Source: Branchiostoma floridae
Taxonomy: Eukaryota > Chordata > Leptocardii > Amphioxiformes > Branchiostomatidae
Assembly (NCBI RefSeq): GCF_000003815.2
Contig: NC_049992.1
Span: 2,995,445-3,059,444, forward strand
DNA: 64,000 nucleotides
Reading direction: 5' to 3'
In this document: piece after piece, positions 1 through 11,600 of the stretch
Position numbering within the stretch: the first letter of the stretch is position 1
Layout: every line of letters starts with the position of its first letter
The notes under the pieces: generated by a model
The model's input: only the letters and a program-made list of their open reading frames with translations
Told to the model about the DNA's origin: nothing
The model's database searches: none
Program-made: the position numbers and the translations under genes

Positions 1-1360
1 CGACACTGCAGAAGGTACGCCACACTCAGATCAATCTGCACTGTAGCTTCCAGTCGATTGCGACTTTTGTACATTTCACCAAATTAGCAGTTTGAGGCGC
101 CAAATTGACGCCGTTTGGTGTCATCGACACCGTTGGGGAATGACGTAATTTGACGCAATTAGGCGCGGCCCATCGAAACACCTGCTGAACTATATTCAAA
201 TACAGTCCAATCTCTACAACTGGATAAAAAACGGATATTTACTTCCGGACGTTTCGAGTGACATCCATCACTCTTCCTCAGCGTCACTAGAATGAACTAG
301 CAGAACAATTCAAACCAAGTACAGCTAACTAGAAAAACTGGTTTAACCACTAACTCGTTAGGACATATGCAAAAAATCACTCAAATGTAAATCATGTTAG
401 TATACTAGTAGTATCCTATGGTCAGACAACCTGCTGAACTAATCAGTTTCTGAAACGTATCATGAAATCAGTTTGTTTTGTTTACATTATAAAGGTTGAC
501 CGGAAGAAACTGCGACTGATCGCCATTAAGAAACTTGGTCTGCAGGAGCCCTAGAAGCTGCCTGTGTCCAGACTTGTCAACTCAGCAAATATCATAACCA
601 CCTGTAGGTTCTTGGGTTGTGCTTCTCAGTTTCAGAGCGATGAGCAAATGTATGCTTTCATAACTGCTTGACCTCACAGGAAAGCCAATTAATTTATTTG
701 TTTTCCTTATTTGTAATGTTTATCTAATATCAAAAATATAAGCCTGACTAGAAGTTCGATAACCCAGAACATCTACTGCATAACTTTAAACGGCATAAGC
801 CACTTGGAAAAGTAGGTAGAATCTCTCCGAATGATATTTAAAATTCTCCATTATTATCTACCAATGCTGGTGTAGGTTTTGACTTTGATAAATACAACAT
901 GGCTGTATTATTCAACATTTACATTACAAAATGTAACGATTGCAGCTGAGAATCTAAAGGAGTAAATTTTCAATCCTCACATATATCATTTCTTTAAAAA
1001 CGATATGAATAAAAGATATGTCAAATTGATACAAAAAGAGGGAAGGAGAGGCATTGACATACATTAACTACGTTATGTACACACTGATATGTTCTCTTTT
1101 GTTCTACTCGTGTTTTATTTTATGGTAATGGTCAACATGCATGTTGATTGATTCAGATCTTATTTTAATGGCAAGCTTTAGCTTTAGTCAATGAAAATGA
1201 ATGTAAAAATCTACTGTCTTTGTTTTCAGGTTTCAGACAGTCTATTTTTTATGCCTTCATGTAGTTACTGGTGTCCAATCGTCTCGAAATAAGGAGAAAA
1301 CAGTGCGAACTGACATATCAACGTGGAATGGATGGTTAAGTCTTTACCATGCATGCTTAA
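1..1360. other. Upstream non-coding DNA
   Basis: No exon that I can support. It is AT-rich sequence apart from a retroelement-like scrap at about 183-300. Short open frames starting near 1265 and 1323 have no domain character and lie in a non-coding duplicated block. Confidence 0.5.
183..300 (-). repeat. Retroelement 3'-end scrap
   Basis: Read on the minus strand this gives a 'GAGGAAGAGTGATGGATG...TCGAAACGTC' run, the type of sequence seen at the end of Penelope-like and other retroelement ORFs in marine invertebrates. It resembles, but is not identical to, the tails near 5.9, 35.8 and 38.5 kb. Family assignment is tentative. Confidence 0.35.
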
Positions 1361-1867
1361 AGTTTGTAGGTTTCCTCCAACCCTTCGATTGAGAAAACTG
1401 AGTCTTGAAAAGTCTTCGAGCTTTAAACAACTGAGACCCAACGAAATAAATTGTTCCGGCCTAAAACGACCTTCTCCTGACAGTTTATTGCTCCGTCTCC
1501 AGAATAACCGTGACCGGCTCAAAATAACAATCACGTCACTTAATCAAACCGCAGTGAGTGTAACAGTCTGCCAGTCATTAGTCAAAGATGTTGATTCTAA
1601 ACTTTCACTCTTTCCACATGGTGGTTTTCGGGAAGTGATAAGGAATAACAGAATTGTCAGCATAATGTTAGCTTTGGGCAGAAAATAGTTGACACAGCAA
1701 CCTGCTAATAGCGCTGTCGAGCAGACATGGGGCGGAAGATTGATAGTCCAGACACTCAGACGTTAAAGATTGCACATTTGCACAATCGTGTCTGTCTGTG
1801 TGTATGCGTGTGTGCGTGCGTGCGTGTGTGTGTGTGTGTTTACTGTGCGTGCGTGTAGTGTGTGTGT

Positions 1868-1936
<69 letters not shown>

Positions 1937-2130
1937 CGTGCACGCGCGCGAACGCTTGACTTGTGCGCGTGTACACCCGCGTCTGCATGTGCACTGGACC
2001 TCATGTCTGTAAATATTTGTGCAATCACGTACATGTTCGGGTCCGTGTACATCAGTGCATGTGCACGGCCATGTGTTTAATCACTTAACAATCAAACTGC
2101 CGATACAGCTAGACTTGCTTTTAAGCCTGC
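1361..2130 (+). repeat. Gene-1 5' flank, paralogous copy 1
   Basis: This stretch aligns by eye with 18045-18929. Shared landmarks in order are GTTTCCTCCAACCCT, GTCTTCGAGCT, GGCCTAAAACGACCT, GTCACTTAATCAAACC, GGAAGTGATAAGGA, a (TG)n tract, and GCCGATACAGC. The pair marks the left ends of two tandem gene units. The first copy lies just upstream of the gene-1 promoter; the second stops in the assembly gap. Confidence 0.85.
1795..1932 (+). repeat. (TG)n microsatellite
   Basis: Long TG/CA dinucleotide tract with scattered CG steps. The open frames on both strands here are artefacts of the repeat (poly Cys-Val or Thr-His). Confidence 0.95.
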
Positions 2131-2278
2131 CAGCATGTGCTGACTTAGTTCCTACGTGTGATGACTTTTACAGATAAAGACTTGCAGAACCGCTGGAGTC
2201 AGTAATAAGCTAAGAATAATTTACGTCTAATCATTTACTTTCCTGTACTGCTGACGAATCGGAGAAGGCCTGGCAACG

Positions 2279-2343
2279 ATATAAAGGCCCACATCGCCTT
2301 CAGCAGAAGCAGTCTGGATCCTTGTGCACTAGAGAAACCAGCC
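2279..2343 (+). promoter_or_regulatory. TATA promoter and 5' leader of gene 1
   Basis: TATAAAG lies at 2280-2286. A CAGTC initiator-like sequence begins at 2310, about 30 bp downstream, so the transcription start is predicted near 2311 with a short leader of about 33 nt. The start ATG at 2344 has a good Kozak context (GCCATGG). The prediction is from motifs alone. Confidence 0.6.
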
Positions 2344-2610
2344 ATGGGGATGACTGTGGTGATTGTGGTCTTAGCTGTGCTCATGCCGCTACAACAAGCG
2401 TCGGGACAGACAACAGACCAGGGCGAAGAGGATGCCACTATGCAGGCTGTAGAGTTTGTGGAGAGGGAACTCGGGATATCGGAGCAGCAGTCCGCAGGAG
2501 AGGCTCCGGAGCAGACTTCAGGAGAGACAGCTACCCTGACGGTACCCTGGCCCTGCCAACAGAGTATACGGGAAAGGCTGGTGTGTGTCCGGGAGGCTGG
2601 AGCGACTCAG
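2344..2610 (+). CDS. Gene 1 exon 1: signal peptide and acidic N-terminus
   Basis: Starts MGMTVVIVVLAVLMPLQQ, a clear hydrophobic signal peptide with likely cleavage after ASG. It is followed by an acidic Glu/Gln-rich stretch and a Trp-Pro-Cys / Cys-Val segment with two cysteines. The donor CAG|GTCAGC at 2610 ends in phase 0. The leading ATG is supported by the TATA box and Kozak context. The acidic stretch matches no family I know. Confidence 0.75.
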
Positions 2611-5600
2611 GTCAGCCTGCCTGTGTTTTGTCGTCATTTAATGGGCATGTCAGTTGTGGTCTGGGGACGAGCAATAGTATATTCTGCCTTCGGACGGAGT
2701 CAGGGAGTACTCCCTAAGTAGAAGTTTGGCTCCTGTTTTTGGACGCGTTTTGATCGGGCTTCCTATTTGTGTTTATGTCTTCCTGCAATATAGAAAATAG
2801 TACAAAATCGAAAGCCCGATAAAAACACATTAAAGACGTCAAAAACAGCCGGAACCGAAGCTCTGCTTAAAGAGTAGGGCAGAAGTTGAAATCCCAATTG
2901 TTGCTGATTCACTCGACCACTGGAAAGTTTTTAAAACCCAGTTTTACACATTTGACGAGCTTCGGCCGTATTTGTTAGACGCCAGAAGGTCGCTGAATTT
3001 GAAAGTCGGCATAGATTAGAGAATATCTACACCATCACAATGGTCCCCTATAACCCTTGAAACTCTGCATTGCTTTGCCAAAAGTTCGCAGACTCTTAAT
3101 TGCATTTTGTGCCCTCTGTGTCCAGTCGCAAAACAATCCTTGAATGCTGTACAGCCTACCTGTCTCCAATGTTATTTCACCGGTGAATGAATGGTTTGCT
3201 AAGTGATAAACTTAAATTGGAACAACATACATTTCTTCTTTTCACGCCAGACTAAAAGCGTAAGGTGCTGTGGGATTATTTACAGAAGAAACATATAATG
3301 TAAGCCTGCTTAACAGCATATCGTCTCATGGGGTTATTTACATAAGAAGCATGACAGTATCAGTCTGGTACACAGCATATCGTCTCGACACTTTGACACT
3401 TTGTCATTGTGCCATTGCCTCATTTAATTGGTTTAAGGGCAATGACCCTAATTGACGCAGGCGCAGAAGGCCCAAAACGAGTCCATACAGTATTTTAGCC
3501 TATTTTCGACTTTTAGCAGGAGAATGTTAGAAACATTTCATATTGGTGAGACAGTGTAGGGTGCAGACATTCAGATTAGGCAAAAAAACAAGGTTTTGGT
3601 TGATTTTTTTAGCCTGACCTGACCCCTTATTTGAAGTGGTCAGTCCCTAACTTGAGGTCACGTGATGCCAAGATGGCGGCAAACACGAAGACTGCGTGAT
3701 CTTCCACTGGCCAGAAAGTTTAGATATTAGACTTTTGGACACTTGAGATAGCGAGCTGCTGTTTGGGGTGAGTTCTTATGACCTGGAATGTTCACGGATG
3801 AGATTATGACACCCTGAACTTGCTAATTATTACATTATCGCCAATACAGATTTCGATTAGTGTTCAGTGCTCTAAAGATATTTGCCAGCTGGTTCTGCTT
3901 AGTCTGCAACGTTGACTGTCATATACGGTATCGAGGCCCTCCCAGAATTGTCTGAAACAGCTAGATGTATAAGGCCTACGTCACATTTCCCAACCGGGGC
4001 CCGGACAGAAAGCTTACGGGAACGAATAGTATGATATGAAACACAGCAAACTTCACAAGCTGCAAAGAGAATAGTCGTCGACGTGAGCATTATTTGTGTA
4101 CATTCATACGTATACATTTCTATTTTTCGTTTCCACAATCAGCCCGGCCGGGCCCCGTTTAGGAAATGTAAAAGCCACAGCTTGAGAATGACTGATGCTG
4201 CATTATGCTTCGGTCACTGAAATAAGGGCCAGTTTGTGTGGCTTGGGTACCTTCCATGGGAAAAAGTACAATATGAAAAGAACACGAACAATTTGTCAAG
4301 AGCACAATTTGTATATATTTCTTGACAGAAACTTTCTTTTTTGTCGCTTCCTAAAATATCCCTGTCAGCCTCAGATTTGGAAATGTGACCGTACCATTTG
4401 TTGCGAACATTGAATTTGGGTAATCTTTCAGTTTTTTGGGTCTAAACTTGTGTCAACATTTAGAGAATGAGAATGATTTATTCTGTAAAGCATCGCAGCC
4501 ATCTAGTCTAAATTGTGTAACTACAGTTTTTTCATGAATATAACCCGAATCTGTGACCTGTTTTTCCCCGCAGTTGGACGAGCTCCAGGCAAACCTGACC
4601 AAGCTCCAGGGAACAGTGGCTCATCAGGTGGGTCATGTTCTGGGGAAAACATTGGCCTTTTCGTAACACTCATGATGATAATACGCCTAGTAGCAGTTAC
4701 TCATTTTTCTAACAAGCAACTGTTGTTTTTGCATCAATCCATCATCAGGGAGGTTTGAAAGTCAATGATCCGAATGATCCAAAATGGTTTACTTCAGTTG
4801 TTAATTGCCTGATTAAACATTCACTCACCAAACTGCTCACTCACTCACACTCACTCACTCACCCACTCTCACTCACTCACTCACTCACTCACTCACTCAC
4901 TCACTCACACTCACTCACTCACTCACCCACCCACTCACTCATCCACCCACTCACTCAATTAACCATGAGTAATCCCGTTACATCTGCTTCAGGACGCTAA
5001 GATTGCCGACTTGACAGCAAGACTCCAACTTCTTGAACAAGGTGAGTCTTGTAACATATTGGCTATTTTTCTATTTGGTTATATCTATCTATTCATTAAG
5101 GTATGCCACACTACCAAAAGGGCAATCAAAATAGCCTTTTTAGAAGACTCTACCTGTTTTTATTATGATATATGAATTCTATTGCATTCGCAATTTCTTT
5201 TGCACTTGGCAATTCTGTGGAAGATTGAGTTTGTCCATCTACCTTTGCTTCGTGAGAGGATCTAAATTTATAGCTGACAGAGCTTGCTTTGTCGTATTTT
5301 CCGTATCTTTTTGTCAAGCTTAATCTTACAATGATCTTAAGAAGGTATTCCAAAAAAGAAGCATTTCAAAATACCGCGACTGTCTTAGTTGTAGGTATGT
5401 ATATATATATCAACATAAAGTAACTATTCCAGGTAACAACAAGCCAGCATCCTGCTCCGAAGCGAAGTCCCAGAACCCCGAGGCCGGTGACGGCGAGTAC
5501 ACACTTTACCCCTTTTCAACGAACAAGGATGTATCCCTCCGCGTCTATTGCCACGGCATGGCATCAGGGAACCCAAAGGAGTTCCTGTCCCTCCCAGCCG

Positions 5601-8600
5601 GTCCTGACTACAACTACGCCACTGTCGTTTCCGATCGACTCGTCGACTCAAGTCAATGGCACTGCACCGGCCCGCTACAGGTAGGTAAAACTGTTGATAG
5701 AAATATAGTTGTTAATTACAGTTGTATAGTGTAAACTGAGTTGCTAATTACAGTGACTATTAGGCCATGTTGATTTGATTATATAGATGGCATCCTTTGG
5801 GAACCCCAAAACTAATGCGAGCGTGCGAATGAAAAAAGGGTGGCCCCTAAAAAATTACTTTTCAACAAGCTCTCCTCAGTGTCACTAACGAAAGGTAGTC
5901 GAGACGTCTAACCGTTTTCAAAATCACATCCAGGCAGTTGCTTGAGTATGTTATTGCCTGGATGGCTAATCTTCATCAACGTGACTATGCAGATGAATGA
6001 TGCGCTAAATTGTGCCTTTGGATTTATTCCTGTAACTTTCTAGTCAACATACAGATAAGTCCAGTGTCATTTTGGTGATTATTGTCTTCAGGACCCGTAT
6101 GCCTCCCGTGCCGGGACCACGAAGTTCAGCAAACTTAGAATCCAGTTTGATGCGTCCAAGGTTGAGGTTATCCGAGATGACTACACCTTTGCCCAAACCA
6201 CTGGTAGGTCATCATGTTATTATCTTACGATACGATCGACATTGCCCCTGAGTGGCAGTGTGGCCGGTAAATAGTGCTGCATGTTAAAGGCTCATCGATG
6301 GTTGAGTGATTACACCATCAAGAGAAAACTTCTGTTGCATCATCACGTCATGTTTGCCGGTAACGTTGAAACAGTTTCTCTATAGTTGGCGCATGTGCCA
6401 ATAATGATAACAATAGTTACTATAAAGTCAATAATTGTGCTTATCTTTTGTGAAGGAAGAAAGTTTACAAATTGCATATGAAGTATATCCTCTGTGTCAG
6501 TCGGTATAATCGCACTTCGGTGTAATATACTAGCTTCAAATTTTATCACACTGAACCATCTGTCACGTCTATCACCCTAGTCACTTATCGTTTTTGTTGA
6601 CAACAGGGCCCAACGATGTAGATTACGGGCACGCAGGTGACTGCTATTCAGCTAACCAGGAGTGTGCGAAGGGAACGTTCAGGGTCAACCTGACCGGGAC
6701 GGACCTCGCGCTGGCACCAAAGGTTCACTGGGTCATGGAGGAGCGTTATCCGGAGTCTCTCACCATCAACGACATGTTCATCTCCGAGGATAGGAAGGTT
6801 TGTCGCCTGTTTTCATAACTTATAAATTATCCCCAACTCCCAAGAGCATTTGACATCTTCATCTACAAAAAAAGGCCACCTGTTTCTCTACATCCTACGA
6901 ATAGGAAGGTTTGTCGCCTGTTTTTATAACTTGTAACGTGTCCCCAATTCCCAAGAGCATTTGACATCATTATCTCCACCTATTTTTCTACATCCTACAG
7001 TGCAGCTATCAACGAACAGATGTCTTATGTTCCCTTCCGTTTTATTCATAAGTAAACATCGTGGGGTTGTATGGCGTAACTGCAGGCTGTTTGGCCCTGA
7101 ATTCAGAGGTCCTGGTTTCAAATCCCGCCGTGCTGCATACCTATATTGTGTTTGTTTGTTTGTTTATTGTTTGTTTATTCTTTATTTAACCAGGACAAAG
7201 CATGTCGCCTGACGGCGTTTTTCAAAGCCCCCTGGGGGGGAGAACCCCGAACATAAATCATACATTAAGTTCAACAGAAAACAAATCAACTTGGGAAAGT
7301 TGACTTTACACGACTTTCCTATCTCCACCAAGGTGTATGCGTAAAATAGGTACCTGACTCCGGTTGGCTAATTAAGGTGGTGAAAAAGAAAGGGATGACC
7401 TTCCAATACCATGCCCTAGACACAGTTGATAACAACCTACCCTCAAAAAGGCTATAGGGCTATATATTTTACCTTCTGTCCGTTATATGTGGCACTGTTG
7501 AAATAACTTACTAACTTGTGTGCAGTCTCACATTGTCCTTGTCTGTCTTGAAGCATGCCCATTGTAATATGAGGATAGGCAGGCACATTAAATTCATAAC
7601 ATTTAACTTGCTGCCTTATAATCGGTTTTAAGGTCATATTTGTGGAATCTTTGATGTGATGATAGACATGTCGTCATTCAGGTTGCCTCTGCCCGCTGTG
7701 GTGGATGGTGCGGCCACTGCTGGCCCGCGGGAAAGAAAATGCATCTGACCAAGGAGGTGACATACCCTCAAGGTAGGGTTACGTTAAGTTTCAAAAATGT
7801 GATTGATTCAGAAGCTGTTGGACACTGCCTGGTTTCTGATCGACATATTTACGAAGATATCTACATTCGACATGGGAATATGTAGCGGATGTTACTTGGC
7901 TTACTTTACCATATATTGACACTTAGGCCATGGGTTGGAAGTGCAAGGTTATGGTCATTCCTGAATACAACTGGAACAAGAACGTTATGGCCAAATTATT
8001 CAGGGACCCATTGTAGCAATGAAGTCATTTGATTGGTCGTTTCAGTAACTCTCCGAACCTGGCGAATCCAAGATGATCTTAAATCAGCTAAAGACCCCAA
8101 ATCAACCATGACCTTCGTCCCCCTTCTCTCCAAACAGAGGTTAGGCTCCGGCTGTTTTAAACGTTTTTGTTAGGCGTTTTCATCAGGCTTTCTATTTTTC
8201 TTGAACTACCCCAGCCAAACAGTCTAACCTTTGCTTGGAGAGTACGTCTTTCCAGAAATTACCTATGGACCAAATACAATGACAATCCATTTATAGAGTC
8301 TTCAGTTATTGCAGGCCAAAGAATGTGGAAACTCAACAGTCAGGCAAAAGGGCCGACATACCAAAAACAAGAGTTCAACCTTTTATATAATTGTAGCACA
8401 ACTCCTTCCGGGTTCCGAAATCCTTTCCTATTGTTATTTTTGAAGCGTCCTGTCCGCAAAACGACAGTCTCGTACTACCCAGTGGTAAGACGTACTACGC
8501 CGGTGAAAACAGCTCGACCTATAGCAGTGCACAGGAGGACTGCGGGCGACGAGGCGGCATCGTTGCGATACCAAGGGACGACGAGGAACAACGGGGCCTG

Positions 8601-11600
8601 GTGTTTCTAAAGAACTGCGTCAACAGGTAATGATCAATATTTATTTGCAAATCCATGCCCGTAGGCTAACTGCAATGGTACAGACAGTAAAAAAGTAACA
8701 TGTGTCTATTCTATACAGATATCTTATGATTCTACATACTTAACTGGGAGGTTTGACTTCTTCTTTGGACGCAGTGGCTGATGAAAAGTCCCGCACGTTT
8801 CTAATGATTAGTGGGTAATAAGGCGGCAACAGTGTTGGGTTCTAACCTGGTATCTAGTCTTATCGTGGTTTGGCGGTCTCACTAGTGGTCTCTTTGGAAC
8901 AGAAAGGTCTTTCGGCCGCCGGGGTAATCTTTGTCATATTGTAGTAGTTTTACGATGTAGGAGTTTTATTGTAGTAGTTTAGTGACGGTTTATTGAGGAA
9001 TCCGTATGACTACAGTGTCAGCCCGAAGGCTTGATTGCTGTGTAATATTGCAATATGAAATAAAGATACTAGGTCAATGTTTAAAACGTGCAAATCATTA
9101 AAAATTGAGACACTTATGAAATCAGCGTAGTCGGTGCATGCAAACATATACATGATATCGACCAGCGACTCCTACCGGGTGCAAAATATTACCCCAGCGG
9201 CGGAAAACTTCATCTGTTCCGAAGAGAGCCTGGCGAAGCCACGGTAAATAGAGTTTGGGCATCACTCTCTCCTCTGCTTTCAGTAGTGAAAGAAAGGGAT
9301 ATTGTGGCATGCAGATCATAATAAGCAATTAAAGAGTTGATAAAAACTATGCACTTCTACATGTAACAATATAGTGGCGATCAATTCTGGCTTGGGATAG
9401 AGAAGACTGCGGGTACTTGGAAAGACAGCAGGGGCACGTCACTGGGCAGTTTTACGAGCTGGGCACCCGGAGAGCCAGACGATTTCGACAACGGTTTCAG
9501 CTGTGCGCACGTCGTCTTCGGGGATAAAGTGGGGGAACGTCGAGACAACTGGGCAGACGCACACTGCGGCGCACACTACCGCTACGTCTGTGAGATAGAA
9601 GATGGTAAGTCCTCAACATTCCTCAAAACTCGAGAAACCTTCGTGAAATATTTGGCCTCAGCTTTTGTATCTTGTCTCATTGACTTTGTAAATAAGATTA
9701 AGATTAGCATTATCTACTTTCATTGGCGATCTTCTATGCAGATTACGCTTTTATTGTGTGAAGGCCCTATACTTCGCCAAAATTCACTCATGCAAATGAC
9801 TTCCACTTTTACATAATGATTGTTTTTTTGTTGGGATAAAGTTTTGGCTCTGATAAACTTCCATGCCATATAATATGACTTAGAATAGACACTTGATGTT
9901 TGTTTTATTCTGCTTGAACCGGCGTAAAAAATATCCGAACATCGCAGTTGTTTACTTTCTACCAAGGCTTAGTTACAGGGGAAGTGAACCTGGCTCTTGG
10001 TAAGACAGCAACGCAGAGTTCCGACTACGTTCACTTGGAGGAAGCCTTGGGGGCCGGAAAGGCTGTTGACGGTTCCAGAGCGACCGATATTGGGCAAGAC
10101 AAAGCCTGTACTCACACTCAGCGAGACTACCAACCATGGTGGAAGGTGGACTTGTCACGTACCTACACAGTCCAGAGGGTCAGCATCCTTAATAGGGGCG
10201 ACTGCTGTGGTGAGTTTTTATTAACATTTTATTGAAAAATCAAAAGAAAGAAATTACAGACATTGAACCATCCATCCATCTACAACACATATAAGTAAAT
10301 ACTAAGAATGATACTTCAACTGATTACAGAAATAAAGATAATTATACAATGCAGAACACAATGTACCCCATTTGCCCCGGTGCATCTGCAGTTTTCCCCT
10401 CCTTATGGCCATATAATACTCCACTTTGTGAAAGAAGTTAACATAATAGAGAGAAGATTGAAAACTAACATGGCTAGCCTTTCTGCTTTTATGTATACAT
10501 ATTTTGGCTAATAAAATCACAAGATTGCCTATTTTGGGAGCTTGAGCCTCTACATTCAGGTTACCAAAGATAGCATTAAGGAATTGAGGTCTGCTGTGGT
10601 GAGTTTATATTCATCTTAATCTAATCTTATTCCGTGCAATAATGGTGGATTTCTACATATACCTACGTATATATTATTGTAATTATAAAAAAAATATTTG
10701 ACTTAAATGAATGTGAGAAGCAGTTCATATTTCGAAGAGCACTAGACACAGATACATTTTCACGACTTTGTCAATAAGATGACGTTGGTTGGTGTTGAGT
10801 TGGTCGGAATTGAAACCATGTGAGAACATCTGAATACCTCTACAGAGCTTGAGGGTGCTTTTCAGAAGATTTTCAAAAGGCTACGTCAAATAATTATTCA
10901 ACGTGCTCATGAAAGACGCAAATGGGTTACATTTTGTAGATTCATTGGTCAAAGATGCAATTACATTTATTAAGGTTGGAGAACGATTCATAGAGTCTCG
11001 AGAGCATGGTTCTCTGCCTTCCTTCAGCACGCTCTAGGACGTCACCAACAGTGTTGCCACCTTACCTTGTAGATGACAATGTGCAAAGATGAAATTACAT
11101 GAAGGTTTGTATTTCCAGGAGAAAGATTGAAGGACTTCGCGGTTCGGGTCGGCCCGAATGAGGACTTTTCCCTGAATGGTCAGTGCGGGGAGACGTACAC
11201 GGACACACCGACCGATGGACAGACTATCGTGGTGTACTGCAACCCACCGATATCCGGCCGTTATGTCTCCGTACAGCTGATGGGACGGGAAGACTACTTA
11301 TCACTGTGTGAGGTGGAGGTGTATGCTGAGACAGGTGATGATGATGTTCGTCCATCAGAAGTCGATGAGGACCTTGACATTAGTTCTGAGACAGGTAGGA
11401 AACACTTTATTTGCAAATATGACATGTTTATAAGCATGAAAGCTCATTTGTGTTGATATAATCCATATTGAAGATTTAACTGTCATTTAACACAAGAAAT
11501 TGCTCACCTTGAATTTTCGGTTGACCGTCCGTCAGAAGTGGTGATCTAATTACTCTGAGCACGTGACCTAGAGACACGTAACTCGAGTAAAGAATCGTAG

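Noticed and set aside
1668-2080. Overlapping frames rich in Thr-His or Cys-Val on both strands
   Set aside because: Direct translations of the (TG)n tract, with no start context or domain.
4755-5000. 81-codon Ser/Leu/Thr/His-rich frame
   Set aside because: Translation of the (TCAC)n microsatellite in intron 2.
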